Position numbers and translations under genes: made by a program
Shown here: piece by piece, positions 1 to 9,163 of the stretch
Position numbering within the stretch: position 1 is the first letter of the stretch
Layout of the letters: each line of letters starts with the position of its first letter
The notes under the pieces: model-generated
What the model was told of the DNA's origin: nothing
Database searches by the model: none
What the model saw: the letters and a program-made list of their open reading frames with translations, nothing else
NCBI RefSeq assembly: GCF_025370775.1
Contig: NZ_JAMXEX010000007.1
Location: 1-64,000, forward strand
Reading direction: 5' to 3'
Source of the DNA: Ancylothrix sp. D3o
GTDB lineage: Bacteria > Cyanobacteriota > Cyanobacteriia > Cyanobacteriales > Oscillatoriaceae
Length of the DNA stretch: 64,000 bases

Positions 1-54
1 TGCTTTTTGCAGTCGCTCTATCTGTTGGGAATTGAGATGATTTTGGGCTGGCAT
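1..54 (-). CDS. N-terminus of a probable IS630-family transposase, cut by the window edge
   Basis: An ATG at 54 on the minus strand opens a frame reading MPAQNHLNSQQIERLQKA before the window ends. This resembles the start of cyanobacterial IS630-type transposases, which begin with a short helical segment before a helix-turn-helix domain. The catalytic DDE residues would lie outside the window. An insertion-sequence end would then be expected in roughly the first 100 bases, but I could not fix a terminal inverted repeat. Only 18 residues are visible, so the call rests on resemblance of a short segment. Confidence 0.4.
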   Translation of the reverse strand, partial: MPAQNHLNSQQIERLQKA

Positions 55-519
55 TTTTCTACAAAGTGACTAGACTATATTTTAATTATACCCTATTTAA
101 ATGTACAACAGCTTATCTCATCACTTATTTAGCCATTTCGCCGAATTCTACCCTTTCTTTTTTCTGGCAAAAACTTGCTAGAACCAGCAGTAAAAATGCG
201 CCAAAAAATACGCAACCTTCAATATCACGCCGACGAAGAATTCAAACAATATAGCCCCCAAATCCCAAGTACAACCCAAAACCCCTGACCAAAACAGAAA
301 ACCCATCAGTGGAGCAGGCATCTTGCCTGCTTTATATCTGCGGTTTAAAAAAACCCCCCATCAAAGCCAACCGGCCCAGAGACCAAAAGATAAGCTAATC
401 TTAAAACTAGACCCAAAAACAAACCGGCCAGCAAAAACAGCCGGTAAAAGAGTCTAAAAACCGGGAAAAAACAACCCCGGTGCCACTTACATGACCTATT
501 GACGAGCGAACTCCCACTC
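55..519. other. Intergenic region without a convincing gene
   Basis: I see no gene with a ribosome site or recognisable product. The short open frames here have no supporting features. It holds an AGCAGGCA-TCT-TGCCTGCT hairpin (313-331), a fragment of the ATCTGCGGTTTAAA dispersed repeat (335-350) and a C/A-rich stretch leading to the ATPase gene. Part of its left end may belong to the neighbouring insertion sequence. Confidence 0.5.
313..331. repeat. Short palindromic repeat (AGCAGGCA / TGCCTGCT)
   Basis: A perfect 8-bp inverted repeat with a three-base loop. A related unit with the same AGCAGGC and GCCTGC arms lies at 62045-62065, so this looks like a dispersed intergenic element rather than a local regulatory site. 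Confidence 0.5.
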
Positions 520-3363
520 ATGTCATCACATACTCTGCCGGATAAAGCAGTAGCATGGCAAACCTTGCCAGTAGACAAAACCCTAGAACAACTTCAAACC
601 GACAGCGAGGCCGGCCTAAGCGCCAGCCAAGTATCCGAACGCCAGACACGCTACGGCCCCAACGAACTCCAAGAAACAGCCGGACGTAGCGCATGGCAAA
701 TCCTCCTCGATCAGTTCACCAACATCATGCTACTGATGCTGATCGGAGTCGCCATAGTCTCAGGCGTTTTAGACTTCTTGGATCTTCAAGCCGGCAAACT
801 CAAGCCCGGAGAAGTACCCTTCAAAGACACAGCCGCGATTTTGATCATCGTCATCCTCAACGGAGTCCTGGGCTACCTGCAAGAAAGCCGCGCTGAAAAA
901 GCCCTCGCAGCCCTCAAAAAACTCTCCTCACCCCTAGTGCGAGTGATCCGCGACGGCAGAACCCAAGAAGTCGCAGCCAAAGAAATCGTCCCCGGAGATG
1001 TGATGCTCCTCGAAGCCGGAGTCCAAGTCGCAGCAGACGGACGCCTCATCGAAGCCTCCAACCTGCAAATTCGAGAAGCAGCCCTCACCGGCGAAGCCAA
1101 CGCCGTCAACAAACAACCCCAACTGCAACTCAAAGAAGACACCCCCCTAGGCGACCGGCTAAACCTCGTTTTTCAAGGCACCGAAGTAGTACACGGACGC
1201 GGCAAAGTCATAGTCACCGGCACCGGAATGCAAACCGAACTCGGACGCATCGCCGCCCTCTTACAAGGCGTGGAATCCGAACCCACCCCATTGCAACAAC
1301 GCATGGGCCAACTCGGCAACGTCCTCGTATCCGGCTCACTTGCCCTCGTCGCCATCGTCGTAGTTTTCGGCTTAATACAAAGCAACTGGAACCTCAACGT
1401 CCTCAAAGAACTTGTTGAAGTCTCCCTCAGCATGGCCGTAGCCGTCGTACCCGAAGGCTTACCCGCCGTTATTACCGTCACCCTCGCCCTGGGTACGCAA
1501 AGGATGGTGAAACGCAACGCCCTGATCCGCAAACTCCCCGCCGTCGAAACCCTTGGATCAGTCACCACCATTTGCTCCGACAAAACCGGCACCCTCACCC
1601 AAAACAAAATGGTGGTACAGCGCCTCGAAACCGCCAGCCACACCATCACCATCACCGGCGAAGGCTACGCGCCCGTCGGAGACTTCCGCACCTCCGACCT
1701 CACCATCAGCCCCGAACAATACACCGACCTGCAAACCCTCCTGCTCGCCTGCGTCCTGTGTAACGATGCCGTCTTGCAGATGGACAAAAATCAATGGAGC
1801 ATTCTTGGCGACCCCACCGAAGGCTCCCTCCTCTCCCTCGCAGGCAAAGCCGGCCTCTACAAAGAAGAATGGGGCCGCAAACTCTCCCGCGTCGGCGAGT
1901 TTCCCTTCTCCTCAGAACGCAAACGGATGAGCACCATCTGCCAAAACGCCTCCACCGTTTTGCGTTCCCTCGCCTTTGACGGCCCCGATGGGGATGCCCC
2001 TTATATCATGTTCACCAAAGGCTCCCCCGAACTGATCCTCGAACGCTGCTCTCACATTCTCATCAACAATCAAGTACAAAATCTCACAAACGCCCAACGA
2101 GAAAGGATTCTCGAACAAAACAACCAAATGGCAGGGGCCGGTCTCCGCGTCCTCGGCTTTAGCTGCAAACCTCTTTACGAAGTCCCCCCAGAAAGCCAAG
2201 ACGAAACCACCGAACAAAAGCTAGTCTGGCTTGGCTTAATCAGTATGCTCGACGCCCCGCGCCCGGAAGTCCGCGAAGCCGTCGCCAAATGTCGCGCCGC
2301 CGGCATCCGTCCCGTAATGATCACCGGCGACCACCAACTCACCGCCAGCGCCATCGCCCAAGACCTCGGCATCGCAGAGGCCGGTGCTCGTGTCCTGGTC
2401 GGCCAACAACTCGAAAAACTTTCCCAAAAAGAACTCGAAAAAGAAGTCGAGCACGTCAGCGTCTACGCCCGCGTCGCCCCCGAACATAAACTTAGAATTG
2501 TCCAAGCCCTCCAAACAAACGGCGAATTTGTCGCCATGACCGGCGACGGAGTAAACGACGCCCCAGCCCTCAAACAAGCCGACATCGGCATCGCAATGGG
2601 CATCACCGGCACAGACGTCAGCAAAGAAGCAAGCGACATGGTATTGCTTGATGACAACTTCGCCACCATCGTCGCCGCCACCGAAGAAGGCAGAACCGTT
2701 TACACCAATATCCGCCGGTTCATCAAATACATCCTCGGTAGCAACATCGGCGAAGTCATCACCATCGCCGCCGCCCCACTTCTAGGCTTAGGAGGCGTTC
2801 CCCTTTCCCCCCTCCAAATTTTGTGGATGAACCTCGTTACCGACGGCGTACCGGCCCTCGCCCTAGCAGTCGAGCCTGCCGAGCCAAACGTAATGAAACG
2901 CCCCCCCAACAACCCCAAAGAAAGCATCTTTGCGCGTGGTTTGGGTTCCTACATGGTGCGTATAGGCATCATTTTCGCCATCCTCACCATCGTCCTCATG
3001 CAATGGGCCTACTACCACACTACTCAACTGCCCTCCCCCGCCGGCCTCAGCCCGGAACGTTGGAAAACAATGGTCTTCACCACCCTTTGTTTAGCCCAAA
3101 TGGGACACGCCCTCGCCATTCGTTCCAACACCCAACTGACGATAGAAATGAACCCCTTTACAAACTTATTTGTTTGGGGCGCTGTCATCGTCACCACCGC
3201 ACTACAACTAGCACTGGTTTATGTCAAACCCCTCCAAGCCTTTTTTGGCACTCATGCTCTCAGCGGCATAGAATTATTAATTTGCATTGGTTTCAGTGCC
3301 TTAATGTTTGTCTGGATTGAGTTGGAAAAACTCTTTATCCGCTGGTATCGTTCCAGGAAATAA
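520..3363 (+). CDS. P2-type cation-transporting ATPase (Ca2+ ATPase-like)
   Basis: A membrane pump of 947 residues that would use ATP, through an aspartyl phosphate, to export Ca2+ or a related cation. The order is that of P2A pumps: N-terminal cation ATPase domain, paired membrane helices, actuator loop with LTGEA, the PEGLPA helix, the phosphorylation motif [12 protein letters not shown], nucleotide domain, MITGDH and the hinge [20 protein letters not shown], then C-terminal membrane helices. PEGLPA is typical of SERCA/PacL-like pumps. An in-frame TTG at 499 would add seven residues, but ATG at 520 fits the family start better. No strong ribosome site is visible. Codons are strongly C-ending compared with recF just downstream. 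The ion is inferred, and a Na+/K+-type or Mn2+ pump is possible. Confidence 0.93.
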   Translation: MSSHTLPDKAVAWQTLPVDKTLEQLQTDSEAGLSASQVSERQTRYGPNELQETAGRSAWQILLDQFTNIMLLMLIGVAIVSGVLDFLDLQAGKLKPGEVPFKDTAAILIIVILNGVLGYLQESRAEKALAALKKLSSPLVRVIRDGRTQEVAAKEIVPGDVMLLEAGVQVAADGRLIEASNLQIREAALTGEANAVNKQPQLQLKEDTPLGDRLNLVFQGTEVVHGRGKVIVTGTGMQTELGRIAALLQGVESEPTPLQQRMGQLGNVLVSGSLALVAIVVVFGLIQSNWNLNVLKELVEVSLSMAVAVVPEGLPAVITVTLALGTQRMVKRNALIRKLPAVETLGSVTTICSDKTGTLTQNKMVVQRLETASHTITITGEGYAPVGDFRTSDLTISPEQYTDLQTLLLACVLCNDAVLQMDKNQWSILGDPTEGSLLSLAGKAGLYKEEWGRKLSRVGEFPFSSERKRMSTICQNASTVLRSLAFDGPDGDAPYIMFTKGSPELILERCSHILINNQVQNLTNAQRERILEQNNQMAGAGLRVLGFSCKPLYEVPPESQDETTEQKLVWLGLISMLDAPRPEVREAVAKCRAAGIRPVMITGDHQLTASAIAQDLGIAEAGARVLVGQQLEKLSQKELEKEVEHVSVYARVAPEHKLRIVQALQTNGEFVAMTGDGVNDAPALKQADIGIAMGITGTDVSKEASDMVLLDDNFATIVAATEEGRTVYTNIRRFIKYILGSNIGEVITIAAAPLLGLGGVPLSPLQILWMNLVTDGVPALALAVEPAEPNVMKRPPNNPKESIFARGLGSYMVRIGIIFAILTIVLMQWAYYHTTQLPSPAGLSPERWKTMVFTTLCLAQMGHALAIRSNTQLTIEMNPFTNLFVWGAVIVTTALQLALVYVKPLQAFFGTHALSGIELLICIGFSALMFVWIELEKLFIRWYRSRK

Positions 3364-3483
3364 CACCCAGATACAAAAATGATTGGTAATTGGAAAATCC
3401 CATAATAAACCCCTCCAATTACCATCACTACCAACACAAAAAAACCACCTATATAAACAAAAACCCATAACAAAACCGATAAC

Positions 3484-3520
3484 CCATCTGCGTTTATATG
3501 CGTTTATCTGCGGTTTAAAA
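3484..3520. repeat. Dispersed repeat, ATCTGCGTTTA type
   Basis: Tandem near-copies of a 10-11 base unit ending in ATCTGCGGTTTAAA, between the ATPase gene and recF. The same unit in either orientation occurs at about 335, 16032-16144, 19039, 20797-21016 and 49330-49374, always between genes. Confidence 0.7.
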
Positions 3521-3541
3521 AATCCCCAAATATAAAATCGA

Positions 3542-4675
3542 ATGTATCTCAAACATTTACACCTGCGGCAGTTCCGCAACTATCTTGACCAGGAGGTAAA
3601 TTTTGCCGCCCCAAAAACAATTTTAGTAGGCGATAATGCCCAAGGAAAATCAAATTTATTAGAAGCCGTTGGCTTACTTTCAACACTCAAAAGTTATCGG
3701 GCCGGTCGGGATAAAGAATTGGTCAAAGATGGCGAAACCACCGGCCAAATTTATGCTAATCTTTACCGCCAAAACGGGCCGGTCGAACTTGCTTTAACCC
3801 TCCGTACCACCGGCCAGCGTACCTGCACCGTTAACGGCAATTCCCTACGCAGGAAACATGACTTTTTAGGAATTTTAAACGCCGTCCAATTTTCCAGTTT
3901 AGACTTAGATTTAGTCCGAGGAAGCCCCGAAAATAGACGCAATTGGCTAGACAGTTTATTAGTGCAACTCGAACCAATTTATGCCTATGTTTTACAACAA
4001 TATAATCAAGTTTTACGTCAAAGAAATGCCTTATTAAAACAAATCCACAATTCCGAAATTCGCCGCGATCCCACCGAACTTGCCCTCTGGGACGCCCAAC
4101 TAGCAACCACCGGCACCCGCGTCACCCGCCGCCGCGCCAGAGCAATTGAAAGACTCGCACCTATTGCCGAAATTTGGCACTCGGCCATCAGCGGCAGAAT
4201 CGAAAATTTAGAAATAAAATATACCCCAAATTTAGGCGCAGTTTATGACAATTCTCTCCGTGATGACCCCGAAAAACTCAAACAAGCCTTTTTAGAACAA
4301 ATACAACAAAAAGCCACCGCAGAATACCATCAAGGCACAAGTTTAGTAGGGCCACATCGAGATGAAATAGAACTAATTATCAATCAAACACCGGCCAGAC
4401 AATACGGTTCTCAAGGTCAACAAAGAACCCTTGTTTTAGCCTTAAAATTAGCCGAATTAAAACTCATAGAAGAAGTTGTGGGAGAACCGCCGCTGTTATT
4501 GCTTGATGATGTTTTGGCAGAGTTAGACCCCCGCCGGCAAACGCAATTACTTGAAGCAATTCAAGAGCGTTTCCAAACCTTAATTACCACAACCCATTTA
4601 GGCACATTTGATACTTCTTGGTTGCAGGATTCTCAGGTGTTATCTGTACAGACCGGCCACATTTCTACTCCCTAG
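3542..4675 (+). CDS. recF: DNA replication and repair protein RecF
   Basis: RecF binds gapped duplex DNA and, with RecO and RecR, helps load RecA at stalled forks; it acts in the cytoplasm. The 377 residues start with the usual RecF opening (MYLKHLHLRQFRNY). They contain the Walker A motif GDNAQGKSN near residue 32, the ABC-type signature GSQGQQRTL near residue 286 and the Walker B stretch LLLLDDVLAELD near residue 320. Length matches the family (about 360-380). The gene stands alone on this strand, with the dispersed ATCTGCG repeat just upstream and a hairpin just downstream. It is not next to dnaA/dnaN as in many bacteria, and separation of recF from those genes is common in cyanobacteria. 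Confidence 0.96.
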   Translation: MYLKHLHLRQFRNYLDQEVNFAAPKTILVGDNAQGKSNLLEAVGLLSTLKSYRAGRDKELVKDGETTGQIYANLYRQNGPVELALTLRTTGQRTCTVNGNSLRRKHDFLGILNAVQFSSLDLDLVRGSPENRRNWLDSLLVQLEPIYAYVLQQYNQVLRQRNALLKQIHNSEIRRDPTELALWDAQLATTGTRVTRRRARAIERLAPIAEIWHSAISGRIENLEIKYTPNLGAVYDNSLRDDPEKLKQAFLEQIQQKATAEYHQGTSLVGPHRDEIELIINQTPARQYGSQGQQRTLVLALKLAELKLIEEVVGEPPLLLLDDVLAELDPRRQTQLLEAIQERFQTLITTTHLGTFDTSWLQDSQVLSVQTGHISTP

Positions 4676-4703
4676 GCTGTTGCTTTGCCCAACAACAGAG
4701 AAA

Positions 4704-4728
4704 GCCCACCAGCATAATAATGGTGGGC
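4704..4728. terminator. Hairpin between recF and the DUF3172 gene
   Basis: GCCCACCA and TGGTGGGC form a perfect 8-bp stem with a 9-base loop between two convergent genes. There is no long T tract on the plus side. On the minus strand the stem is followed by a pyrimidine-rich run. It could serve as a shared transcription end. Confidence 0.45.
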
Positions 4729-4761
4729 AGAACAACAACCTAAAAATACCAATTGCCCAAA

Positions 4762-5259
4762 TTAAAATCGTTCGGTTTCTGGTGGTGGAGCACCGGCACC
4801 CGGTTGATTTAAAAATAGGTTTTTAGCAGAGTCGTTTTGGTACACACAGTTAATTTCCGGTTGACTTTCTAAAACGCCGGTGAACCCAAAAGTATTCATC
4901 CGGTTTTTACATTCATTACTTTGTTGTTGAGTGATAAGCTTGCGCTGTTCCAAAACAAACCAGTTATTTGTCCGCAACACACAACCCGGTTTCATACTAG
5001 GCTGGGCAACATAAACATTAAAAGGATTTAATGTTACAAAAATCCGAGCATCCATAACCACCGCACTAGCACCAAATTGAATACATACATCGGGGTTAGG
5101 CGCACTGCGGTCAATAAATTCGCGGGAGGCGACATTTTCGGGGCCAACGTTTGCCGTAGAACTAAAGGCAATACCAATGCCAACACCTAAAATAAAAATG
5201 CCAGCAAACAGTGCCAAAGAAGTGTAATTAAAAAATGAATTACCAGATTTACGTTTCAT
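4762..5259 (-). CDS. DUF3172 family membrane-anchored protein
   Basis: A 165-residue protein with a short basic N-terminus (MKRKSGNS), one hydrophobic helix at about residues 14-32, and a soluble domain containing CIQFGASAVVMDARIFVTLNPFNVYV and several cysteines, ending in a proline-rich tail. This matches my recollection of the cyanobacteria-restricted DUF3172 family, which has no assigned function. The anchored orientation suggests a soluble domain outside the cytoplasm or facing the lumen. ATG at 5259 was preferred over an in-frame TTG at 5268. It is convergent with recF and not obviously part of an operon. Confidence 0.75.
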   Translation of the reverse strand: MKRKSGNSFFNYTSLALFAGIFILGVGIGIAFSSTANVGPENVASREFIDRSAPNPDVCIQFGASAVVMDARIFVTLNPFNVYVAQPSMKPGCVLRTNNWFVLEQRKLITQQQSNECKNRMNTFGFTGVLESQPEINCVYQNDSAKNLFLNQPGAGAPPPETERF

Positions 5260-5392
5260 ATTCAGCAACTCGACTCCAGTTTATTATAAGAAAAAAGCGC
5301 GGTTTGCCTGTACTTTAAAATTTCCAGCCCCGGCCTATTCTGTTTCCCTGATACTATTTTAGATTTTAATTGTAAAGATTTAAGACACTTTC

Positions 5393-5412
5393 TCCCCTAC
5401 GGGGGTAGGGGG
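5393..5412. repeat. GC-rich palindrome (CCCCTAC / GTAGGGG)
   Basis: A short inverted repeat inside a C- and G-rich stretch in the 225-base gap between two minus-strand genes. Sequences of this kind (CTCCCCTACGGGGG) look like remnants of a small mobile or repeat element. A second G-rich remnant follows at about 5460-5480. No gene is seen in the gap. Confidence 0.35.
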
Positions 5413-5484
5413 GGAAAGAAAATCTAGCGCTTACTCAAACTCCCCGTTAGCTAAAACGCAAGGGTATAGGGGAGTGCCGGTGAA

Positions 5485-6975
5485 TCAAAGTTCGCTTCGG
5501 ACGGTTAAAACTTGGGGAGGCGTTGCATCGGGAGGATAGAGAAAGTCAACTTGCACTAAGCGGCGATCTCCGGGGGGCATTTTTAAAGTAACTAATGCTT
5601 GTCCTTCTTGTCCTCGCCGCTGCACTAAATGCACATAACGGGTTTGAGGCGTTCCGCGTTCGTCGTTGTAGCGCACTCGGACTGTGCCGCGAAAAAAGAT
5701 TTGCCCATCGCGGGGTTGTAGATACAATAACCCATCTTTCAGTTGATCGGATTTTAAAGGAGTGGAAATCGAGACACTTACCGTCTGAGGCCGGTTTGTA
5801 TTGTTGTATAAAGGCATTGTCAGGTTATACTCTATGGCATAATTGCCATGCGCTTGATAGGCTGTATCAGGATAACGCGCTAACATTTCGGCACTTTGTA
5901 TCTGGCCGGTGCCAAGGGTAATTTCGTGAAGGGTACTCAATCCATAGGAAAACGCCTCGCCCCGTTCAGGCACACTTAAATAGGCACTATTGTTTTGATC
6001 AGTAATTTGGCTTACCCATCGGGAACCGACAGCAACACCGGCCACCCGACCATAGACAATATCCCCACTTGTGTCATTAAGCGGAGTCGGTCGTCTATCT
6101 CGCGGGCCGGCCAGTCCGCCATTAGTTAGCAAGCGCTGCCATTCCTGTAAAGTTGGGGCTCGTTCGCTGCCATCCGGGTTGAGGGGCGAAAACATGGCTA
6201 AATTCGCCACATAAACCGGCCCCGAAGAATTCAGACGCATCAAAGTTGACCGGCCATTAGACACCGGCGCCACTTTCCCCAAGGGTAGGGGCAAATTCAT
6301 CAACATTCCCCACCCACCAGGGGCCAGGGTTATTGTGGCCGGCCAGTTGTTTTGCCGCACACCCCGCAAAACATCGCTCATTGCCCGACTCCCCGGCCCC
6401 GAAAATACCGTACCATTGGGGTTATCTATTGCATCAGCTAATTCGACAAACAAAGCATCAGGAGAAGTGAGATAACTTGCCCCCTGCAACACCTGAAAAG
6501 TTATCGGTTCAGGGTTTGGGTTATATAAAATTATTCCTTGATACAAAGTCCGTAATTCAGCGGCGGTGCGGGCGCGAGCAATGTGGTGAGAAAATAAATC
6601 AAACCGGCCCTCAAAAGGGTAATTTAAGTGCGCTTCAGGAACCCGCATTCCATTAGCAGGAAAAGTAGAAAGCAAAATACCTTCATTGAGAACTAACTCA
6701 GGACTATTGCTGTTAAACACCGGCACAGTGTCCAATTTTCCGGGTAAAGCGCGTATTTCCGTTGGTTCCACCACTTCTTGGGGCGGTACCCGTTCCATAG
6801 CCGGCAACTCATCAAGGGGTGGTAGCGCTTCCGGCGGTGGTAACGGCGGAGTCGGTGGGGGTGCCGGTTGAGGAACAGTCGGCTGAGGAACAGTCGGTTG
6901 AGGCGGCACCGACATTCCCCCTGGGGGGGCGGGTATAATTTGAGCAACCGTTACAACAGGCAAAAATGGCAGCAT
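5485..6975 (-). CDS. DUF3370 family exported protein
   Basis: A 496-residue protein of the cyanobacterial DUF3370 family, function unknown. It has a Pro-rich, low-complexity segment at residues 15-60, then the conserved run with LPGKLDTVPVFNSNSPELV, and ends with the family's DRRLVQVDFLYPPDATPPQVLTV-like tail. The ATG at 6975 gives only a stub of a signal sequence. Upstream, the frame stays open to a stop at 7018-7020 and encodes IFDKKLPAVYSSLQ. That would complete a normal leader (Lys-Lys then hydrophobic), although the only possible earlier start in it is an ATT. The N-terminus is therefore uncertain. It is divergent from the MORN gene, with which it shares a 179-base upstream region. Confidence 0.82.
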   Translation of the reverse strand: MLPFLPVVTVAQIIPAPPGGMSVPPQPTVPQPTVPQPAPPPTPPLPPPEALPPLDELPAMERVPPQEVVEPTEIRALPGKLDTVPVFNSNSPELVLNEGILLSTFPANGMRVPEAHLNYPFEGRFDLFSHHIARARTAAELRTLYQGIILYNPNPEPITFQVLQGASYLTSPDALFVELADAIDNPNGTVFSGPGSRAMSDVLRGVRQNNWPATITLAPGGWGMLMNLPLPLGKVAPVSNGRSTLMRLNSSGPVYVANLAMFSPLNPDGSERAPTLQEWQRLLTNGGLAGPRDRRPTPLNDTSGDIVYGRVAGVAVGSRWVSQITDQNNSAYLSVPERGEAFSYGLSTLHEITLGTGQIQSAEMLARYPDTAYQAHGNYAIEYNLTMPLYNNTNRPQTVSVSISTPLKSDQLKDGLLYLQPRDGQIFFRGTVRVRYNDERGTPQTRYVHLVQRRGQEGQALVTLKMPPGDRRLVQVDFLYPPDATPPQVLTVRSEL

Positions 6976-7154
6976 TTGTAGGCTTGAATAAACAGCAGGA
7001 AGTTTTTTATCAAAAATTCAGATATGATTGCTGAGCACCCGAATAAAAGCATAAAGCAATTGCAAATTTTATGCTTTGCTAGATTCAAAACTGCTGCAAT
7101 TATTGTGCCAGCAGCAAGAATTTAAAATTTTTTGCTCTTGCATTTGTTTCTTTA

Positions 7155-7910
7155 ATGGCTGCCGATATGTCTTGGAATTCACGATTCATTTTTTCTCAAC
7201 AACTTTCTTCTCTCTCGACCGTTATTGCCGGTTTTGGTTTCCTCAGCGTTCTATATTTTGCCACACCGGCCACCGCCAACACCCCCACAAGTTATTGTCA
7301 AGGAGAAGGCAACTCAAAAGTAATCAACGGTCGAGGCGTTTGTAGTTTCCCTTCTGGCAACCGTTACAGCGGCGAATTTCGCAACGGTATCCGCGAAGGC
7401 CAAGGCGTTTTTACCTACATCAATGGTACCGACTGCGAAGGAGAATTTAGAGAAAATGCCCTCAACGGCAGAGGTACTTGTCTGTTTTCTTCGGGAAACC
7501 GTTATGAAGGCGAATTTAAAAATGGTTTGCCCCAAGGCCAAGGCGTTTTTACATCCTTAGATGGTGTTCGTTGTCAAGGTGAATTTCAAAACGGACAGCT
7601 TAATGGCAGAGGCGTTTGTCTCTTTCCTTCTGGCAACCGTTATGAAGGCGAATTTCTCAATAATAACCGGCATGGTCAAGGCGTTTTAACCTTTACAGAT
7701 GGCACTCGCTGTCAAGGAGAATTTCGCAATGGGCAACTCAATGGCAGAGGCGTTTGTCTCTTTCCTTCTGGTAATCGTTATGAAGGCGAATTCCGCAATA
7801 ATAACCGGCATGGTCAAGGCGTTTTCATCTACAGCAATGGCACTCGTTTACAGGGAATTTGGCAAAATGGAAATTTAGCAAGGCCCGCTCAACCGGCACC
7901 CAGAAGATAA
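7155..7910 (+). CDS. Exported MORN-repeat protein
   Basis: A 251-residue protein with a signal peptide (hydrophobic stretch VIAGFGFLSVLYFATPATA, likely cleavage after ATA) followed by eight consecutive 23-residue MORN repeats from about residue 59 to 242 and a short basic tail. The repeats alternate between two versions, one with FPSGNRYEGEF and one with GVFTYINGT-like residues, so the real period is 46 residues. MORN repeats form beta-hairpin rods and often mediate membrane or protein contacts; the partner here is unknown. An alternative start is the ATG at 7167, which leaves the signal peptide intact. Odd-numbered repeats carry a cysteine (GVC), as do several even ones, so disulphides are possible in the periplasm. 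Confidence 0.85.
   Translation: MAADMSWNSRFIFSQQLSSLSTVIAGFGFLSVLYFATPATANTPTSYCQGEGNSKVINGRGVCSFPSGNRYSGEFRNGIREGQGVFTYINGTDCEGEFRENALNGRGTCLFSSGNRYEGEFKNGLPQGQGVFTSLDGVRCQGEFQNGQLNGRGVCLFPSGNRYEGEFLNNNRHGQGVLTFTDGTRCQGEFRNGQLNGRGVCLFPSGNRYEGEFRNNNRHGQGVFIYSNGTRLQGIWQNGNLARPAQPAPRR
7329..7880 (+). repeat. Eight tandem MORN-coding units (69 bp, paired as 138 bp)
   Basis: The DNA repeats with a 69-base step and a stronger 138-base step. The unit pairs at about 7605-7742 and 7743-7880 are nearly identical (GGCAGAGGCGTTTGTCTC and TTTCCTTCTGG recur), indicating recent duplication by unequal exchange. Confidence 0.8.
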
Positions 7911-8017
7911 TTTGATTTTTGGGCAACTTCAAAAGTTGCCCCTACTGCCAGCTTGCTAACAATTTTCCAAAAATGTTATCATCAAATATGCAAATTAAAT
8001 TAGAAAAGAGCAATATT

Positions 8018-8986
8018 ATGAAAGCAACCGACATATCCAATGCACAGACATTAGGTGATTGGGCTTATTTAGCAATTGAAAAACATTTCCAAAAAACCTT
8101 AGACCACGAAGCGGCTGTTATGAAAGATACAGACCCAGAAGAACTGCATCAAATGCGAGTAGGAATGCGCCGGCTACGTTCCGCAATTACCGGCTTTTCC
8201 AGTGCTTTACAATTACCAAAAGCCGCCGCTGAAGAAAACATCGGAAAAATTGCTCGCCGGTTGGGAGAATTGCGAGATTTAGATGTTTTGATAGAAGCTC
8301 TACAAATGGAATATAAACCCCATTTACCAGAACAAGAACAAGAAAATCTTGATACAATTGTAGAAGTTTTGATAAAACAACGTCGCAAAGTATTTAACAA
8401 AGTCTATAAAACCCTCAATGGTAAAACCTATCAAAAATTAAAAAATCATTTAAAAAACTGGCTAGATAAACCGGCCTACTCAGGCGTTGCTGAGTTTCCA
8501 GTTCAGTTAGTGTTACCCGACTTACTCGCCCCACAAATCAGCCGGTTATTGTTACATCCGGGGTGGTTAGTGGGGGGAAGTTTAGGCGATTTTCATGCCG
8601 AACCTCTCAACGATGCAAAACCAACAACTATCGAGGCTGAACTTGCCCAACAAGGGCCGGTTTTGCACAGTCTTCGCAAGCAAGTTAAACGAGTCCGTTA
8701 TCAAATGAGTTTGTTTACCAAACTTTATGGCGAAGAGTATGAAGAATATGTCGAAGATATGAAAGATGTTCAAGAAGTATTAGGAAACATTCAAGATAGT
8801 TTAGTTTTAGCAGAAATGCTTTCAGAAATTTTGGATAATCCCCTCGAAAACGAATTGCCAACTTTAGCAAAAAACCTCACTCAATCACGTCAAAAAGCTT
8901 GGGAAAAATGGCAACCTCTCCAGCAACGTTATTTAACCACAGAAACACGCAAAAGTTTCCATTTATCCCTAGTTAATTGTTCGTAG
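8018..8986 (+). CDS. CHAD domain protein
   Basis: The CHAD domain is an all-helical fold rich in conserved histidines and basic residues that binds inorganic polyphosphate. This protein of about 323 residues consists essentially of that domain: the diagnostic LHQMRVGMRRLRSAITGF segment lies near residues 43-60, followed by IARRLGELRDLDVL, and a second half contains LRKQVKRVRYQMSLF and DVQEVLGNIQDSLV. ATG at 8018 was chosen because GAAAAGAG lies about eight bases upstream; upstream in-frame starts (TTG 7919, ATG 7973, ATG 7988) lack a ribosome site. It lies about 110 bases after the MORN gene and ends in a good terminator. It is likely a polyphosphate-granule protein, with no CYTH phosphatase domain fused. 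Confidence 0.88.
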   Translation: MKATDISNAQTLGDWAYLAIEKHFQKTLDHEAAVMKDTDPEELHQMRVGMRRLRSAITGFSSALQLPKAAAEENIGKIARRLGELRDLDVLIEALQMEYKPHLPEQEQENLDTIVEVLIKQRRKVFNKVYKTLNGKTYQKLKNHLKNWLDKPAYSGVAEFPVQLVLPDLLAPQISRLLLHPGWLVGGSLGDFHAEPLNDAKPTTIEAELAQQGPVLHSLRKQVKRVRYQMSLFTKLYGEEYEEYVEDMKDVQEVLGNIQDSLVLAEMLSEILDNPLENELPTLAKNLTQSRQKAWEKWQPLQQRYLTTETRKSFHLSLVNCS

Positions 8987-8991
8987 TCATT

Positions 8992-9025
8992 AGGCATTTC
9001 TGCTTGGGATGAATGCCTTTTTTTC
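8992..9025 (+). terminator. Rho-independent terminator after the CHAD gene
   Basis: AGGCATT (8992-8998) pairs with AATGCCT (9012-9018) and is followed by a run of seven T residues. Confidence 0.8.
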
Positions 9026-9027
9026 CT

Positions 9028-9052
9028 GTGACTAATGACGAATGACCCATGC
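9028..9052. repeat. Degenerate heptanucleotide repeats (TGACTAA/TGACGAA type)
   Basis: Near-tandem 7-8 base units (TGACTAATGACGAATGACCC) of the kind known as short tandem repeats in cyanobacteria. Related stretches lie at 53341-53413 and 57443-57503. Confidence 0.55.
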
Positions 9053-9119
9053 CAAGTGGCCATTACCCATATTTAGTTTATTGATTACCTTAGCTTAAGG
9101 TTCGCCGTTTAAACTAAAA

Positions 9120-9140
9120 GACGAGATTTGCAATCTCGTC
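9120..9140. promoter_or_regulatory. Perfect inverted repeat upstream of the Crp/Fnr gene
   Basis: GACGAGATT and AATCTCGTC form a 9-bp perfect inverted repeat around TGC, ending 23 bases before the ATG of the regulator gene. It could be an operator for autoregulation or an RNA hairpin in the leader. Similar GACGAGATT palindromes occur as dispersed elements in cyanobacteria, so function is not certain. Confidence 0.45.
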
Positions 9141-9163
9141 CGTCTTTGCTGGGGTAAACAGGC

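Noticed and set aside
66-254. A 62-codon open frame near the left edge
   Set aside because: No ribosome site, and the region may be part of an insertion-sequence end; the peptide has mixed composition and no recognised features.
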